Shown: positions 9,398-20,134 of the stretch, piece by piece | How the letters are laid out: every line of letters starts with the position of its first letter | How positions within the stretch are numbered: the stretch's first letter is position 1 | NCBI RefSeq assembly: GCF_025128095.1 | Contig: NZ_JAHLYT010000071.1 | Coordinates: forward strand, 1 to 64,000 | Reading direction: 5' to 3' | Length of the DNA: 64,000 nt | Source: Synechococcus sp. CS-1328 | GTDB lineage: Bacteria > Cyanobacteriota > Cyanobacteriia > PCC-6307 > Cyanobiaceae | Made by a program: the position numbers and the translations under genes | The notes under the pieces: generated by a model | Told to the model about the DNA's origin: nothing | Seen by the model: the letters and a program-made list of their open reading frames with translations, nothing else | Database searches by the model: none

Positions 9398-10315
9398 ATG
9401 AACAAAGATCAGAAGGCACTGATCCAGCGAGCCAAGAACTTCGCCAAGCCCTACCTTGTCGAAGATGGAGAGTCGTTCCGGCTCAGGGATGTTGACCCCG
9501 GCGACACGCTCCATTTCGAACAGGAAGACAAACCCCAGGCCAAGGAAGCCCTGGCGCTGGGCGTGGAGCTGCTGGCGGCGTTTCAGGACATGCTCTATGC
9601 CCAGGACCGATGGGCATTGTTGCTGGCTTTTCAGGCCATGGACGCCGCCGGTAAGGACGGCACCATCAAGCATGTGATGAGCGGGGTCAACCCCCAGGGC
9701 TGCCAGGTCACCGGCTTCAAAGCCCCCTCAGCCCTGGACCTGGATCACGACTTTCTCTGGCGCTGCAATCTCGCTCTACCCGAGCGGGGGCGGATCGGCA
9801 TCTTCAACCGCAGCTACTACGAGGAGACCCTGGTGGTGCGTGTCCATCCCGAACTGCTGCACCACCAAACGCTGCCGGAGCAGTTGATTGGCAAGCAGAT
9901 CTGGAATGAGCGATTCCGCGACATCCGGCACTACGAACAATACCTTTCCAGCAACGGCATTGTTGTGCGCAAGTTCTTTCTGCACCTGTCCAAGAAAGAG
10001 CAGAAGAAGCGCTTTCTGGAGCGGCTTGAGACGCCTGAAAAGAATTGGAAGTTTTCCGCAAACGACATCAAGGAGCGCGCTTACTGGGACGACTACATGA
10101 AAGCCTATGAGGACATGATCCGAAACACTGCAACCAAGGCCGCTCCTTGGTATGTGGTGCCAGCCGACAACAAGTGGTTCACGCGGATCGTGGTGGCGGC
10201 AGCGATCATTGAGACTCTCGATTCACTGGACTTGAAGTATCCTGTGGTCAGTGAGGAGGCTCGTCAGCATCTCGAGTCCGCCAAGCAGCAGCTGCTCAAT
10301 GAAGACAAATCCTGA
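9398..10315 (+). CDS. ppk2: Polyphosphate kinase 2 family protein
   Basis: 305 residues from the ATG at 9398; the upstream in-frame part is not protein-like. It has the PPK2 Walker A motif (AMDAAGKDGT), the lid and Walker B region (GRIGIFNRSYYEE) and a C-terminal helical end. PPK2 enzymes are soluble and transfer phosphate from polyphosphate to nucleoside mono- or diphosphates, or the reverse. The compact single-domain size fits class I or III, and the exact nucleotide preference cannot be read. It stands alone, convergent with acs 187 bp away. Confidence 0.9.
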   Translation: MNKDQKALIQRAKNFAKPYLVEDGESFRLRDVDPGDTLHFEQEDKPQAKEALALGVELLAAFQDMLYAQDRWALLLAFQAMDAAGKDGTIKHVMSGVNPQGCQVTGFKAPSALDLDHDFLWRCNLALPERGRIGIFNRSYYEETLVVRVHPELLHHQTLPEQLIGKQIWNERFRDIRHYEQYLSSNGIVVRKFFLHLSKKEQKKRFLERLETPEKNWKFSANDIKERAYWDDYMKAYEDMIRNTATKAAPWYVVPADNKWFTRIVVAAAIIETLDSLDLKYPVVSEEARQHLESAKQQLLNEDKS

Positions 10316-10502
10316 CCCTGACCCTGTCTCTGAAGAGCTCCCCCCCTCCAATCATGAAGACCATGGCGATCAGGCTCCACAGGCTGGCTGGTCTGAAGCT
10401 GAACGTGAGACTTTATCAGGAACAGAAAAAAATCCTGGACGGGCTTTCTGATCATGGATCTTCGCGATTCCCTTGATGGAGCTCAACCATGTACGCCACC
10501 CG

Positions 10503-12470
<1,968 letters not shown>

Positions 12471-12553
12471 CGCACCCAACCTGCCGGCCAGATGGCATTC
12501 AAGCGAGGCGGCCCGAACGAAGCCCGTGGGGTGACACGCTTGTTCAACTGTGC

Positions 12554-12607
12554 GGCAGCAGGCAGCAGGCAGCAGGCAGCGGCTGCAGGCTTAGGCAGCG
12601 GCTGCAG
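12554..12607. repeat. Short GGCAGCA heptamer repeat and 14-bp direct repeat upstream of a HAD gene
   Basis: Four near-identical heptamers (GGCAGCA) run from 12554 to 12581. A direct repeat GGCAGCGGCTGCAG follows at 12575-12588 and 12594-12607. They lie in the 167-bp divergent gap between acs and the HAD hydrolase gene. The sequence is GC-rich and self-complementary in part; any regulatory role is unknown. Confidence 0.8.
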
Positions 12608-12637
12608 CGATGCGACCTCAGGCGCGAGGATGCGCCC

Positions 12638-13279
12638 ATGGGTTCCCCTGCCGCCTGCCTGTTCGACCTCGATGGTCTTCTTCTCGATACCGAGCCGCTG
12701 CACGGCCGGGCCTGGCGCGAGGCGGCCCGCCATTTCGGTGGGGACCTCTCCGAGGCCCAGCTTCTCGACCTGCGTGGCAGGCCACGGCTGGATTGCGCCG
12801 AGCGGGTGCGATGCATGCTGCCGCAGCCGGTCAGTGTGGAGGCCTTGCTGGCGGTGCGTCAGCCGATCGCGGAAGCTCTGCTCGGCCTGGCCCCGCCGAT
12901 GGCCGGTGCCCCCGCGCTGGTGCAACGTTGCCACCAGCTCGGCATCCCGATGGCCCTGGCGACCAGCAGCGCCGAGGCCTCTGTGGCGATCAAGGCCGCT
13001 CCCCATCCCTGGCTTTCGTTGATTGTGGAGCGGGTGTATGGGGACGATCCGCAGCTGCGCCAGGGCAAACCGGCGCCGGACATCTTCCAGCTGGCTGCTG
13101 AACGCCTGGGGGTGACTCCCGGCGACTGTTGGGCCTTCGAAGACTCCCTGGCCGGTTGCCGCTCTGCCCTGGAAGCCGGCTGCCGCGTGCACGTTCTGGT
13201 GCCACCGGGATCCACCTGCACGGCCTACCCTGCCGGTGTGGTCTGCCTGACATCTCTGGAGCAAGTCGATCTGCCCTGA
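12638..13279 (+). CDS. HAD-superfamily phosphatase (beta-phosphoglucomutase/GPP-like)
   Basis: 213 residues. Motif I is LFDLDGLLLDTEP, with the nucleophile Asp and the acid/base Asp. Motif II is LATSS, motif III is the GKPAPD lysine, and motif IV is FEDSLAG. A helical cap lies between motifs I and II, as in the subclass I phosphatases and beta-phosphoglucomutases. The substrate is probably a small phosphorylated sugar or glycolate-like metabolite but cannot be assigned. It is divergent from acs. Confidence 0.85.
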   Translation: MGSPAACLFDLDGLLLDTEPLHGRAWREAARHFGGDLSEAQLLDLRGRPRLDCAERVRCMLPQPVSVEALLAVRQPIAEALLGLAPPMAGAPALVQRCHQLGIPMALATSSAEASVAIKAAPHPWLSLIVERVYGDDPQLRQGKPAPDIFQLAAERLGVTPGDCWAFEDSLAGCRSALEAGCRVHVLVPPGSTCTAYPAGVVCLTSLEQVDLP

Positions 13280-13319
13280 GCGTTCTCTGCCGCGGCTGCT
13301 TCTCTTTCTGGTCCCGCTG

Positions 13320-13832
13320 ATGATGATCGGGGCCTGCGGGCTGCGCCTTGCGTCGTTCTTCCCTCCCAGTGATTTGATCCTGCCCTCGGTTCCGCCTGAT
13401 CAGCAGGTGCGCGGCACACTCTTCTCCACCCATCACGATCGGGTGTCACCCGGTTGTTCCTGGGGGTACTGGTATCTGCAGCACAGCAAGAAGGTCTGGT
13501 TCAAGGTGCCGGATCCGGACCGGGCCCGGCAGAAGCGGCCCGTGTTCACCTACCAGGGCAGTCCGATCCTGCACGTGAGCCAGGTTGGGGCCGCTCAGGG
13601 GCGCCATGTCTACGCCGGCCGGCCTCCGGTGGTCTGGGGTGATTACGTGGGCTATGGCTGGGCCAAGGGTCCGCAGGACACCAACCTGTTCATGGAACTC
13701 TGGACGCGCTGGACCTGGTTGCACCCGGAGGCCTGCGGCCGGCCGGACTGGTTCCGCGTCGATCTGTTCGCTCCGCCAGCTGATTCAGCTGACGTCACAA
13801 CACAGGCCTCATCTCCGCAAGCATCCTCCTGA
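13320..13832 (+). CDS. Hypothetical exported protein
   Basis: 170 residues from the ATG at 13320. The frame extends upstream through a hydrophobic stretch (LLLFLVPLMMIGAC) that would complete a signal peptide, but no ATG, GTG or TTG was identified there, so the true start may be a rarer codon inside the end of the HAD gene. The mature part is rich in Trp, Tyr and Pro with no recognised motif. The 40-bp gap to the HAD gene suggests cotranscription. No function can be assigned. Confidence 0.55.
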   Translation: MMIGACGLRLASFFPPSDLILPSVPPDQQVRGTLFSTHHDRVSPGCSWGYWYLQHSKKVWFKVPDPDRARQKRPVFTYQGSPILHVSQVGAAQGRHVYAGRPPVVWGDYVGYGWAKGPQDTNLFMELWTRWTWLHPEACGRPDWFRVDLFAPPADSADVTTQASSPQASS

Positions 13833-13865
13833 TTCCTGGCTGGTTCTTACTCCAAGCCAATGCAT

Positions 13866-14366
13866 TCAGCTGAGGGAGTGTTCCAGCACCAGCACGTTGC
13901 CGCCTTCGGGTAGCGCGTCGTAGCGGATCGACCAGCCGAAATCCTGCTGCAGTTTGCGCAGCATGATCAGGCCCCAGTGAGCATCACGCACCGGCAGGAT
14001 CGGCAGGCCGTCGTCATCAAGGCTGGGAAGATCCTCGGCGCCATCGGCAGAGTCTGGGCCCTCTTCCGGTTCGCTCCAGGCGGCTTCCAGGTCAAACGGG
14101 CTGCCCTGGTCGCGGATGCAGAGCCGCAGGCTGCCGCTGACGCATTCGAGGCTCACCACCACCTCCGGTGGCGGCACCAGTGCCACATGGGCGTGACGCA
14201 CCGCGTTGGTGAAGGCCTCCACCAGGGCTGTCTGCGCCTGAATCCACAGCATGGGATCGATCTCGGCGGGTTGATGGTGCTCGAACCAGTCGAGCAGCTC
14301 AGGGATGGCATCGAGGTGGCTGGCGAAGCGACGCTCGCCATCGCCGCCGCGGCCTGGGAGAGCCAT
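13866..14366 (-). CDS. RsbW-like HATPase (anti-sigma-factor-type serine kinase)
   Basis: 166 residues with the GHKL fold. The N-box is LVEAFTNAVRHAH (Glu50, Asn54), the G1 box is IRDQGSPFD (Asp86), and the C-terminal helix is HWGLIMLRKLQQDFGW, as in RsbW and SpoIIAB-type kinases. These enzymes phosphorylate a Ser in STAS-domain partners. An unusual acidic insert (residues ~99-120, rich in Asp and Glu) follows the G1 box. The gene starts 3 bp after the stop of the STAS-sugar transferase gene on the same strand, so the predicted kinase and a possible substrate are cotranscribed. No sigma-factor gene is nearby. Confidence 0.82.
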   Translation of the reverse strand: MALPGRGGDGERRFASHLDAIPELLDWFEHHQPAEIDPMLWIQAQTALVEAFTNAVRHAHVALVPPPEVVVSLECVSGSLRLCIRDQGSPFDLEAAWSEPEEGPDSADGAEDLPSLDDDGLPILPVRDAHWGLIMLRKLQQDFGWSIRYDALPEGGNVLVLEHSLS

Positions 14367-14369
14367 GGA

Positions 14370-15389
14370 TCAGGCGGCTCCGGAACGCTTGCTGAAGATC
14401 ACCAGGAAGGTGCGCACGATCAGCTTGAGGTCATAGGCCAGGCTCCAGTTCTCCTGGTAGCGCAGATCCATCTTGATCACGTCTTCGAAGTCGAGAACCT
14501 TGGAGCGGCCGTTCACCTGCCATTCGCCCGACAGTCCCGGCCGCACATCGAGCCGCTGCCAGTTGGGAACGGCATAGCGGTCGACCTCGTCTGCGGTGGG
14601 CGGTCGGGTGCCGATCAGGCTCATGTCGCCGATCACCACGTTCCAGAACTGGGGGATCTCATCGAGGCTGGTGCGGCGCAGGAAGCGCCCCACCCGCGTG
14701 ATCCGGGGGTCGTTCTTGTTCTTGAAGAAGGGACCGCTGGCCTCGTTCTGCACCGTATCCCGCAGGGCTTCGGCATTCACCACCATCGAGCGGAACTTCC
14801 AGAGGCGGAAGCGCCGACCCATCCAGCCCAGCCGCACCTGGCTGAACAGGATCGGCCCTGGGCTGTCCAGCCGGATCGCCAGGGCAATGAAGGGGAAGAG
14901 CAGGGCGGTGACCGCCAGCCCGATCAGCCCGCCCACGATGTCGATCAGGCGTTTCGGCGCCGACCGCACCGAGGGATGGGTCACCGCCGGCCGCTCCTTG
15001 GTGTTCACCGCCTGGGTCGGGTTCACGGCCTCGGTGCCTGAGGCCAGCGGTATCACCTTGTCCAGGCCCGCCAGCGAGAGGGCCAGCTTCACCTGGGTGC
15101 CGGCGCTCCAGGCCTCCACCGGCACCGAGCGTGAACGGGCCTGCTTGAGGTTGGTGATCAGGGAACCGAGCCCGCTGCTGTCGATCAGATCGGTGCGGCT
15201 GAAATCGAGCACCACCCGGCGCGTCAGTGGGTGCTGGGGCAGCAGCAGCTCCAGGCATTGCCGAAAGGGCACCGCCACCGCCACCGTGAAGCGCCGCGGA
15301 AATCCCAGCACCAGGGTGTCGCGGTGGGATGTCACCGAGACGGCACTGCTGGGGAAATCCGAAGGGGCCTCAGGGGTGGTGCTGGCCAT
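14370..15389 (-). CDS. STAS domain fused to polyprenyl-phosphate sugar-1-phosphate transferase
   Basis: 339 residues from the ATG at 15389. The open frame continues upstream but is antisense to the next gene. Residues ~15-120 are a STAS domain with FSRTDLIDSSGLGSL, keeping Asp70 and Ser71/Ser72 at the usual phosphorylation position. After a linker, residues ~144-339 form a bacterial sugar transferase: one hydrophobic segment (149-173), then SPGPILFSQVRLG, WKFRSM, TRVGRFLRRTSLDEIPQ, GDMSLIGTRP and RPGLSGEWQVNGR. Such enzymes move a sugar-1-phosphate to undecaprenyl phosphate to start a repeat unit. The STAS domain replaces the N-terminal membrane region seen in long WcaJ-like forms. Confidence 0.9.
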   Translation of the reverse strand: MASTTPEAPSDFPSSAVSVTSHRDTLVLGFPRRFTVAVAVPFRQCLELLLPQHPLTRRVVLDFSRTDLIDSSGLGSLITNLKQARSRSVPVEAWSAGTQVKLALSLAGLDKVIPLASGTEAVNPTQAVNTKERPAVTHPSVRSAPKRLIDIVGGLIGLAVTALLFPFIALAIRLDSPGPILFSQVRLGWMGRRFRLWKFRSMVVNAEALRDTVQNEASGPFFKNKNDPRITRVGRFLRRTSLDEIPQFWNVVIGDMSLIGTRPPTADEVDRYAVPNWQRLDVRPGLSGEWQVNGRSKVLDFEDVIKMDLRYQENWSLAYDLKLIVRTFLVIFSKRSGAA

Positions 15390-15502
15390 GGCAGTCGGAG
15401 GAGATGGATTGAAAGTGTTGGTGTTGAGAGGCCGTGGGGTGAAGACGGTGCTGGAAAGAGTCTGGCGGTTGGGCCGTGACAAGGCGCCTGGAGAGGCAGG
15501 CC

Positions 15503-15979
15503 TCAGGCCGGGAACCGTTCGCTGAGCTGGCTGCACACGGCGGACGCCGCCGCCACCGAGAGATCGCTGATCGACACCTTGCGGGGATTGGCGAGGAAGC
15601 GCACCAGATCGCCCGGCCCCCAGGCGATCGGTACCCCCACCGAGCCGAGGGCCTGGGCCAGTTCCACCTGGTGATCGTCCACGTGTTCGCGGTAGCGCTG
15701 GCTGCGCGGCACCAGGATGAAGGGGGTCTCGAGGGTGTCGAGCAGCAGCACGGTGCCCTCCCCGCAGTGGGCCACCACCAGCCGCGCCTGACGGATCAGA
15801 TCCTCGAAGTCCTGCTCCTTGAGGAAGCGATACACCTTCGCCCCGGCCGGCAGAACGGTGCAGGTGCCGTATTGCACCACCACCTCCTCGCCCACCAGAT
15901 CTTCCGTGAGCAGATGGTCCAGCCAGTGCATCAATCGCTCGAAGGGGAACTTCTCGGTTCCCACGGTCACCAGAATCAT
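15503..15979 (-). CDS. Alg13/PssE-like glycosyltransferase subunit (GT28 C-terminal fold)
   Basis: 158 residues. It opens MILVTVGTEKFPFERL and carries VVAHCGEGTVL and the FILVPRSQRYREHVDDHQ donor-binding region of the GT28 C-terminal domain. Split proteins of this kind (EpsF/PssE type) pair with an Alg14-like membrane anchor to add the second sugar on a lipid carrier. The start overlaps the stop of the Alg14-like gene by 4 bp (ATGA), so the pair is probably translated together. The 113-bp gap before the STAS-transferase gene holds no clear feature. Confidence 0.85.
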   Translation of the reverse strand: MILVTVGTEKFPFERLMHWLDHLLTEDLVGEEVVVQYGTCTVLPAGAKVYRFLKEQDFEDLIRQARLVVAHCGEGTVLLLDTLETPFILVPRSQRYREHVDDHQVELAQALGSVGVPIAWGPGDLVRFLANPRKVSISDLSVAAASAVCSQLSERFPA

Positions 15980-16452
15980 GCGGATGCTCCTTCGATCGAT
16001 GCGGCATCCGCGGGGGTGATCAGCACGGCCCGGGGGTAGCGGGCCTGCAGCTGAGGCCAGTGCACATAAAGCACATCGAGAAAGGGCAGCACCAGCCGCG
16101 CTGAGAGGCTCAGGGTTTCGATGCGGGTGATCGATTCCACGAACACGGTCTGATGGCCGAGCAGCTTGCCCAGAATCAGGAAGGGCACCGCCACGCCGGC
16201 GCCGGTGGAGAGGATCAGATCGGGCCGCTGCTGCCGCAGCACCGTCCAGGCCAGCAGGGCATTGCGCAGCAGGTTGGGCAGGTTGCGGTTGGTGGGGCTG
16301 TGGGCCCAGCTCACCTGTTCCCCGTCCAGGGCCTGACGGGTGGTGGCGGTATCGAAACTCACCCAGGTGCGCTGGTGGCGGCGCCAGAACGGCTCCAGCT
16401 GGAACAGCCCCTTGAAATGACCGCCGGAGGAGCAGACGAGCAGCAACTGCAT
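15976..16452 (-). CDS. Alg14/PssD-like glycosyltransferase subunit
   Basis: 158 residues with the Alg14-family start MQLLLVCSSGGHFKGL, LILSTGAGVAVPFLILGKLLG in the middle and FVESITRIETLSLSARLV. Alg14-like proteins recruit the Alg13-like catalytic half to the inner membrane to form a two-subunit glycosyltransferase. It overlaps the following PssE-like gene by 4 bp and sits 3 bp after the upstream GT2 gene, supporting a single transcript for polysaccharide assembly. Confidence 0.85.
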   Translation of the reverse strand: MQLLLVCSSGGHFKGLFQLEPFWRRHQRTWVSFDTATTRQALDGEQVSWAHSPTNRNLPNLLRNALLAWTVLRQQRPDLILSTGAGVAVPFLILGKLLGHQTVFVESITRIETLSLSARLVLPFLDVLYVHWPQLQARYPRAVLITPADAASIEGASA

Positions 16453-16455
16453 GGT

Positions 16456-17547
16456 TCAGGCCCCCCGCGATTCAGAGCTGCTGGCGCGGTGCCGGCTGGA
16501 CTGCAGAGCGATCTTCAGACGCTGCATCAGTCCTGTGATCCGCATCATTGAGGTCTCCAGAAGCCTATAGAGCGCCTTTGGCAGCAGGGCTCCCAGGTAA
16601 CCAGCTGCCAAGGTGATCAGGGTGCGCAGCGGTTCCTCCCGCAGCAGAGCCGGATAGGTGCGCAAGGCCCGGTGGCAGAGCCGCACCCCGAGGCGAGGCT
16701 GGCCCTCGCGGATCGATCGGCGGGCCAGATAGCGGAGCTGGTAAGCCCGGGCCCGATGGCCGTAGCGCTGGATCAGGTCGGGGGCGTAGCCGGCTGTCTT
16801 GTCGAGTACCCGCTGCCAGCTGGCGAACTGCTTCTCGATGTTGGCCGAGAGACCGCCGCTGCTGATCCGGTAAAGGGTGAGCGCCTCAGCGAGACCTTCG
16901 ATCGTCCATTGCGTCTGAAGAGAGATCCGCAGCCAGCATTCGATGTCTTCCGACTGGCGGAAGCTGTCGTCGAACCAGTAGCTCTCCGGCGTGCCATAGA
17001 GGTTGGCCTCAAAGCGAATCCCATCCAGCACCTCACGGCGCATCACCACGCAGGAACCATTGCTGATCGGATTGCGGCAGAGAATCAACTCGGGGGTGAT
17101 GTGCTGCAGCGGCGGCGTCTGGTAGATGCCGAGGGGCTGGCCCTGGTCGTCGATGAAGGCGGAACGGGAATAGCTCACCCCCACCGCCGGATTGGCCTGC
17201 AGGTGCTGCACATGCCGCTCGATCTTCTCGGGAAGCCAGAGATCGTCGCTGTCGAGAAAGGCCAGGATGGCCCCGGTGGAGTGGCGGATGCCGGTGTTGC
17301 GTGCCCCCGCCAGACCGCGATTCTTCTGCGGCACGATCTGGATGCGGCGATCGCCGGTGCTGCGGCAGATGGCCACCCCGTCGTCGGTGGAGCCGTCGTC
17401 CACCACCAGGATCTCGAGCTTGGTGTAGGTCTGGGCCAGCACCGATTCCAGGCTGGCGGCTACGGTGCGGGCCGAGTTGTAGAGCGGCATCACCACAGAC
17501 ACGAGTGGCTGGGCTTCCGTCTGGAGGGGTGGGTCGGATCGGGGCAC
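16456..17547 (-). CDS. Family 2 glycosyltransferase
   Basis: 363 residues from GTG. The GT-A fold is shown by VSVVMPLYNSA, EILVVDDGSTDDG and AFLDSDDLW, with the DxD metal site. The C-terminal ~100 residues (including YLARRSIREGQPRLG) resemble the C-terminus of the neighbouring GT2 at 17590-18588, so the two look like an old tandem duplication. It probably adds one sugar of the polysaccharide repeat at the cytoplasmic membrane face; donor and acceptor are unknown. Confidence 0.88.
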   Translation of the reverse strand: MPRSDPPLQTEAQPLVSVVMPLYNSARTVAASLESVLAQTYTKLEILVVDDGSTDDGVAICRSTGDRRIQIVPQKNRGLAGARNTGIRHSTGAILAFLDSDDLWLPEKIERHVQHLQANPAVGVSYSRSAFIDDQGQPLGIYQTPPLQHITPELILCRNPISNGSCVVMRREVLDGIRFEANLYGTPESYWFDDSFRQSEDIECWLRISLQTQWTIEGLAEALTLYRISSGGLSANIEKQFASWQRVLDKTAGYAPDLIQRYGHRARAYQLRYLARRSIREGQPRLGVRLCHRALRTYPALLREEPLRTLITLAAGYLGALLPKALYRLLETSMMRITGLMQRLKIALQSSRHRASSSESRGA

Positions 17548-17589
17548 GACGGCGCTGGTGGAAAAAGGACAGGTGCATAAACGCGATGG

Positions 17590-18588
17590 TCAGGGCCGCG
17601 AAACCGGGCCGGCGCGGCTGGATCGTCTGCCCAGCCGCAGCCAACGCTGCAGGCTCGCAAGGATCAGGCGCGCTAACACGGCCACTGCCGTGAGTCCGGT
17701 GCGGCGGGGCTGGCGGATCAGCAGGGTCCAGTCAGATCGGAACGCACGGATCATGAAATCGGCCCCCAGCGCTGGATCCCCCTGCAGCCGCAGGGAGCGA
17801 CGGGCCAGATAGCGGAGATGGACGGCCTGGGCCGCCGCGAAGTGGCGCGCCACCACTTGGGGCGCATAGCCGCGGGCTTCGGTGATCAGGCGAAGCCAGC
17901 CCTGTTCCATCCGCTCCAGGCTGGCGGAGAGGCCACCGGCTGAGGTGCGGTAGTAGGTGAGCACCCGATCGATCGGTTCGATCCGCCAGCCCCCTTTGCA
18001 GGACACCCGCAGCAGCCACTCGAGATCCTCGGAGTAGCTCATGTCCGGCACGAATCCGCCCACCGTCTCGAACACCTCCCGCCGCAGCACCCAGTTCGAG
18101 GTGGTGGTGGTGGGGTTTTCGCAGAGGAAATCAGCCGGGCTGAGGAGACAACTCGGGTGGGAGGCGATCTTGCCGGTGGGCTGCCCTTCCGGGCTGAGAA
18201 ATTCCACCCGGGCAAAGCTCACCCCCAGGTCGGCATCGCTCTGGTGGCGCTCCACATGGCAGCGCAGCTTGTCTGGGTGCCAGAGGTCGTCGGCGTCGAG
18301 GAAGGCGATCAGGGGCGCCTGGCTGGCGGCCACCCCCCGGTTGCGGGCGATCGAAACACCGGCGTTGGCCTGGCGCAGCAGGCGGATCCTGGGATCGCTG
18401 CGGGCCCTCTCGGCCACGAGGGCGGCGCTGGCGTCTGTGGAGCCGTCGTCAACGGCGATCAGTTCCCAGTTGGTGAGCGTTTGCTGCTGAACCGTGCCGA
18501 GGGTTGCCTCCAGATGGGTTGCCGCGTTGAAGACAGGCACCACGACAGAGATGTCAGGACATTTTGTTTCCCGCCTTGGTGTCGTCAC
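17590..18588 (-). CDS. Family 2 glycosyltransferase (paralogue of the neighbouring gene)
   Basis: 332 residues from GTG. Motifs are ISVVVPVFNAA, IAVDDGSTDAS and AFLDADDLWHPD. It shares overall layout and a YLARRSLRLQGDPALG segment with the downstream GT2 gene. It ends 42 bp before that gene. It is predicted to act in repeat-unit synthesis, with specificity unknown. Confidence 0.88.
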   Translation of the reverse strand: MTTPRRETKCPDISVVVPVFNAATHLEATLGTVQQQTLTNWELIAVDDGSTDASAALVAERARSDPRIRLLRQANAGVSIARNRGVAASQAPLIAFLDADDLWHPDKLRCHVERHQSDADLGVSFARVEFLSPEGQPTGKIASHPSCLLSPADFLCENPTTTTSNWVLRREVFETVGGFVPDMSYSEDLEWLLRVSCKGGWRIEPIDRVLTYYRTSAGGLSASLERMEQGWLRLITEARGYAPQVVARHFAAAQAVHLRYLARRSLRLQGDPALGADFMIRAFRSDWTLLIRQPRRTGLTAVAVLARLILASLQRWLRLGRRSSRAGPVSRP

Positions 18589-18650
18589 GGCTGTTGGGTC
18601 CGATCTGAGTGCTTGTCCTGAATTCGAATGGTTTGTATTGCCACAGATGC

Positions 18651-19475
18651 TCAGGAAAACCTATGCAGGAGGCGCTTCAAGCGGCCGCAGAGTGTGATTC
18701 GAACCATGCGGAAGCGCTTACGGTAATAATTGAACTGGTTCAGCTTTGGGGGCACCCCTTCCTGGTAGGAATGAAGCCCTTTCGACGGAAAGATCCTGCT
18801 CTTCCAGTCCCCTGAGCCGACGTGTTTGAACTGCGCATGCCCCAGAATCGACTTCAGTTTGGCCTTGATTTGATCGGGTGTTCGATAGGAGTAGTGCCGA
18901 TTAAAGATTCTTTCTGAGCAAACTTTTGTCAATCCATTTGGCCACTGAGGGGCAACATCTTCCTCCCATGCCAAATCACGTTGATTACGAAAGAAGCGGT
19001 ATTCCCTCCAGTTGATTGAATAAAATCTGCGCCTCTCGGTGATTGGCGTGTTCTGGACCTCTTTCTCGATGTCCCAGTTCTTATAATCAGAATCCGTGTA
19101 GTAGAACTGCAGCTGCCATGCGGTCACGAAGTCTGCATGTTCGTTGTTTGCCTTTGCGAGCACGGGCCGTGGGTCCCCCACCACGAATTCATCTGCATCC
19201 AGCCGCAGCCACCAATCCTGATCCGATAGTTCCCGGTGGTGTTTGTTGTATATGATTGAGCGCATTCCATCTCGGAATACCTCTGTGATCTGCCCTTCAA
19301 TCACGATTTGCTCGTGACGTGAGGCCAGATCATTCACGATTTCCCAGGTGCCGTCTGTGCTCCCGTTATCGAGAATGAAGATCCTGTCGCAGAATTGCAG
19401 AGCATGCTTCAAGCAGTCTGCGATGACATCTGCTTCATTCTTGATCAGACAGATTGCGTAGATTGTCACGGGCAC
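18651..19475 (-). CDS. Family 2 glycosyltransferase, divergent
   Basis: 274 residues from GTG. It has IYAICLIKNEADVI, ILDNGSTDGTW and WLRLDADEF, and the C-terminal half lacks similarity to the two GC-rich GT2 genes beside it. Base composition here drops markedly compared with the genes at 13-18 kb, so it may have a different origin. The sugar added cannot be inferred. Confidence 0.82.
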   Translation of the reverse strand: MPVTIYAICLIKNEADVIADCLKHALQFCDRIFILDNGSTDGTWEIVNDLASRHEQIVIEGQITEVFRDGMRSIIYNKHHRELSDQDWWLRLDADEFVVGDPRPVLAKANNEHADFVTAWQLQFYYTDSDYKNWDIEKEVQNTPITERRRFYSINWREYRFFRNQRDLAWEEDVAPQWPNGLTKVCSERIFNRHYSYRTPDQIKAKLKSILGHAQFKHVGSGDWKSRIFPSKGLHSYQEGVPPKLNQFNYYRKRFRMVRITLCGRLKRLLHRFS

Positions 19476-20134
19476 TGGTGGGGCAGTGTGGAGAGAAGTA
19501 AATGGGTGATCCGTGAAGGCAAATGGTGCTCAGGTCAAAGGGGATTCCGGCAGTTCCATGATCTCATAATTCAGAGAACTGGACTCTGGATCCTGGGAGT
19601 TTTTCACTGCCGGGCTCTGGTGCGCCAGAGACGGGATGCTGCTGTCGATGCTGATCTTCGGCTTGTCTGGGAGATCCCTGCTTGCGATGGACAGAGGATA
19701 AGCGAAGAGCTACCTCCTTGCCTGCCTTTAAACGCCTTGCTGGAGAACTCAGCAAGGGCTTGGTTGGGCGGCAGGGCTCATCAGTGCAGTGGCTTGGAGC
19801 CGATGCGGGGCCATAGATCGAAGCATCTCATCCTGGCTCTTTATCCACGACTCCTGATCCAGCTCGTACGCCGCGAATCACAGAGGATTTACTGTGAACA
19901 GGAATGATCACAATCAACATATCAGCGTGGACTCCCAATATGTTTCACCCATCTACCGCAAGGAGATCCGTGAGCGCGCTGATACCCAACCAGATTCTGC
20001 CTGGTCATATTCTGCGTGTAGCATTAATCAGCCGACCAAAGGCTAATCCCAATGCCAGAACTCCAGATTGGAAGGCAAGGAATCAGAAGGGAGGGGTGAA
20101 ACCTCTAGGCATCCTGTTTCATCTTGATCAAGTC
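19476..20134. other. 659-bp gene-poor gap inside the polysaccharide locus
   Basis: No convincing gene is seen on either strand. A forward open frame (19395-19907) starts inside the antisense of the GT2 gene, and another (19904-20359) overlaps the GT8 gene antisense; neither resembles a protein family. The stretch may hold promoter sequence for the GT2 gene or the remains of a lost gene. Confidence 0.5.

Noticed and set aside
10299-10451. 50-codon acidic ORF overlapping the end of ppk2
   Set aside because: No ribosome site or family resemblance; a second short ORF in another frame in the same region is equally plausible, so neither is called.
15390-16007. N-terminal extension of the STAS-sugar transferase (open to 16007)
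   Set aside because: The extension lies out of frame within the PssE-like gene and is Gly/Arg/Pro-rich; the ATG at 15389 gives a clean STAS start.
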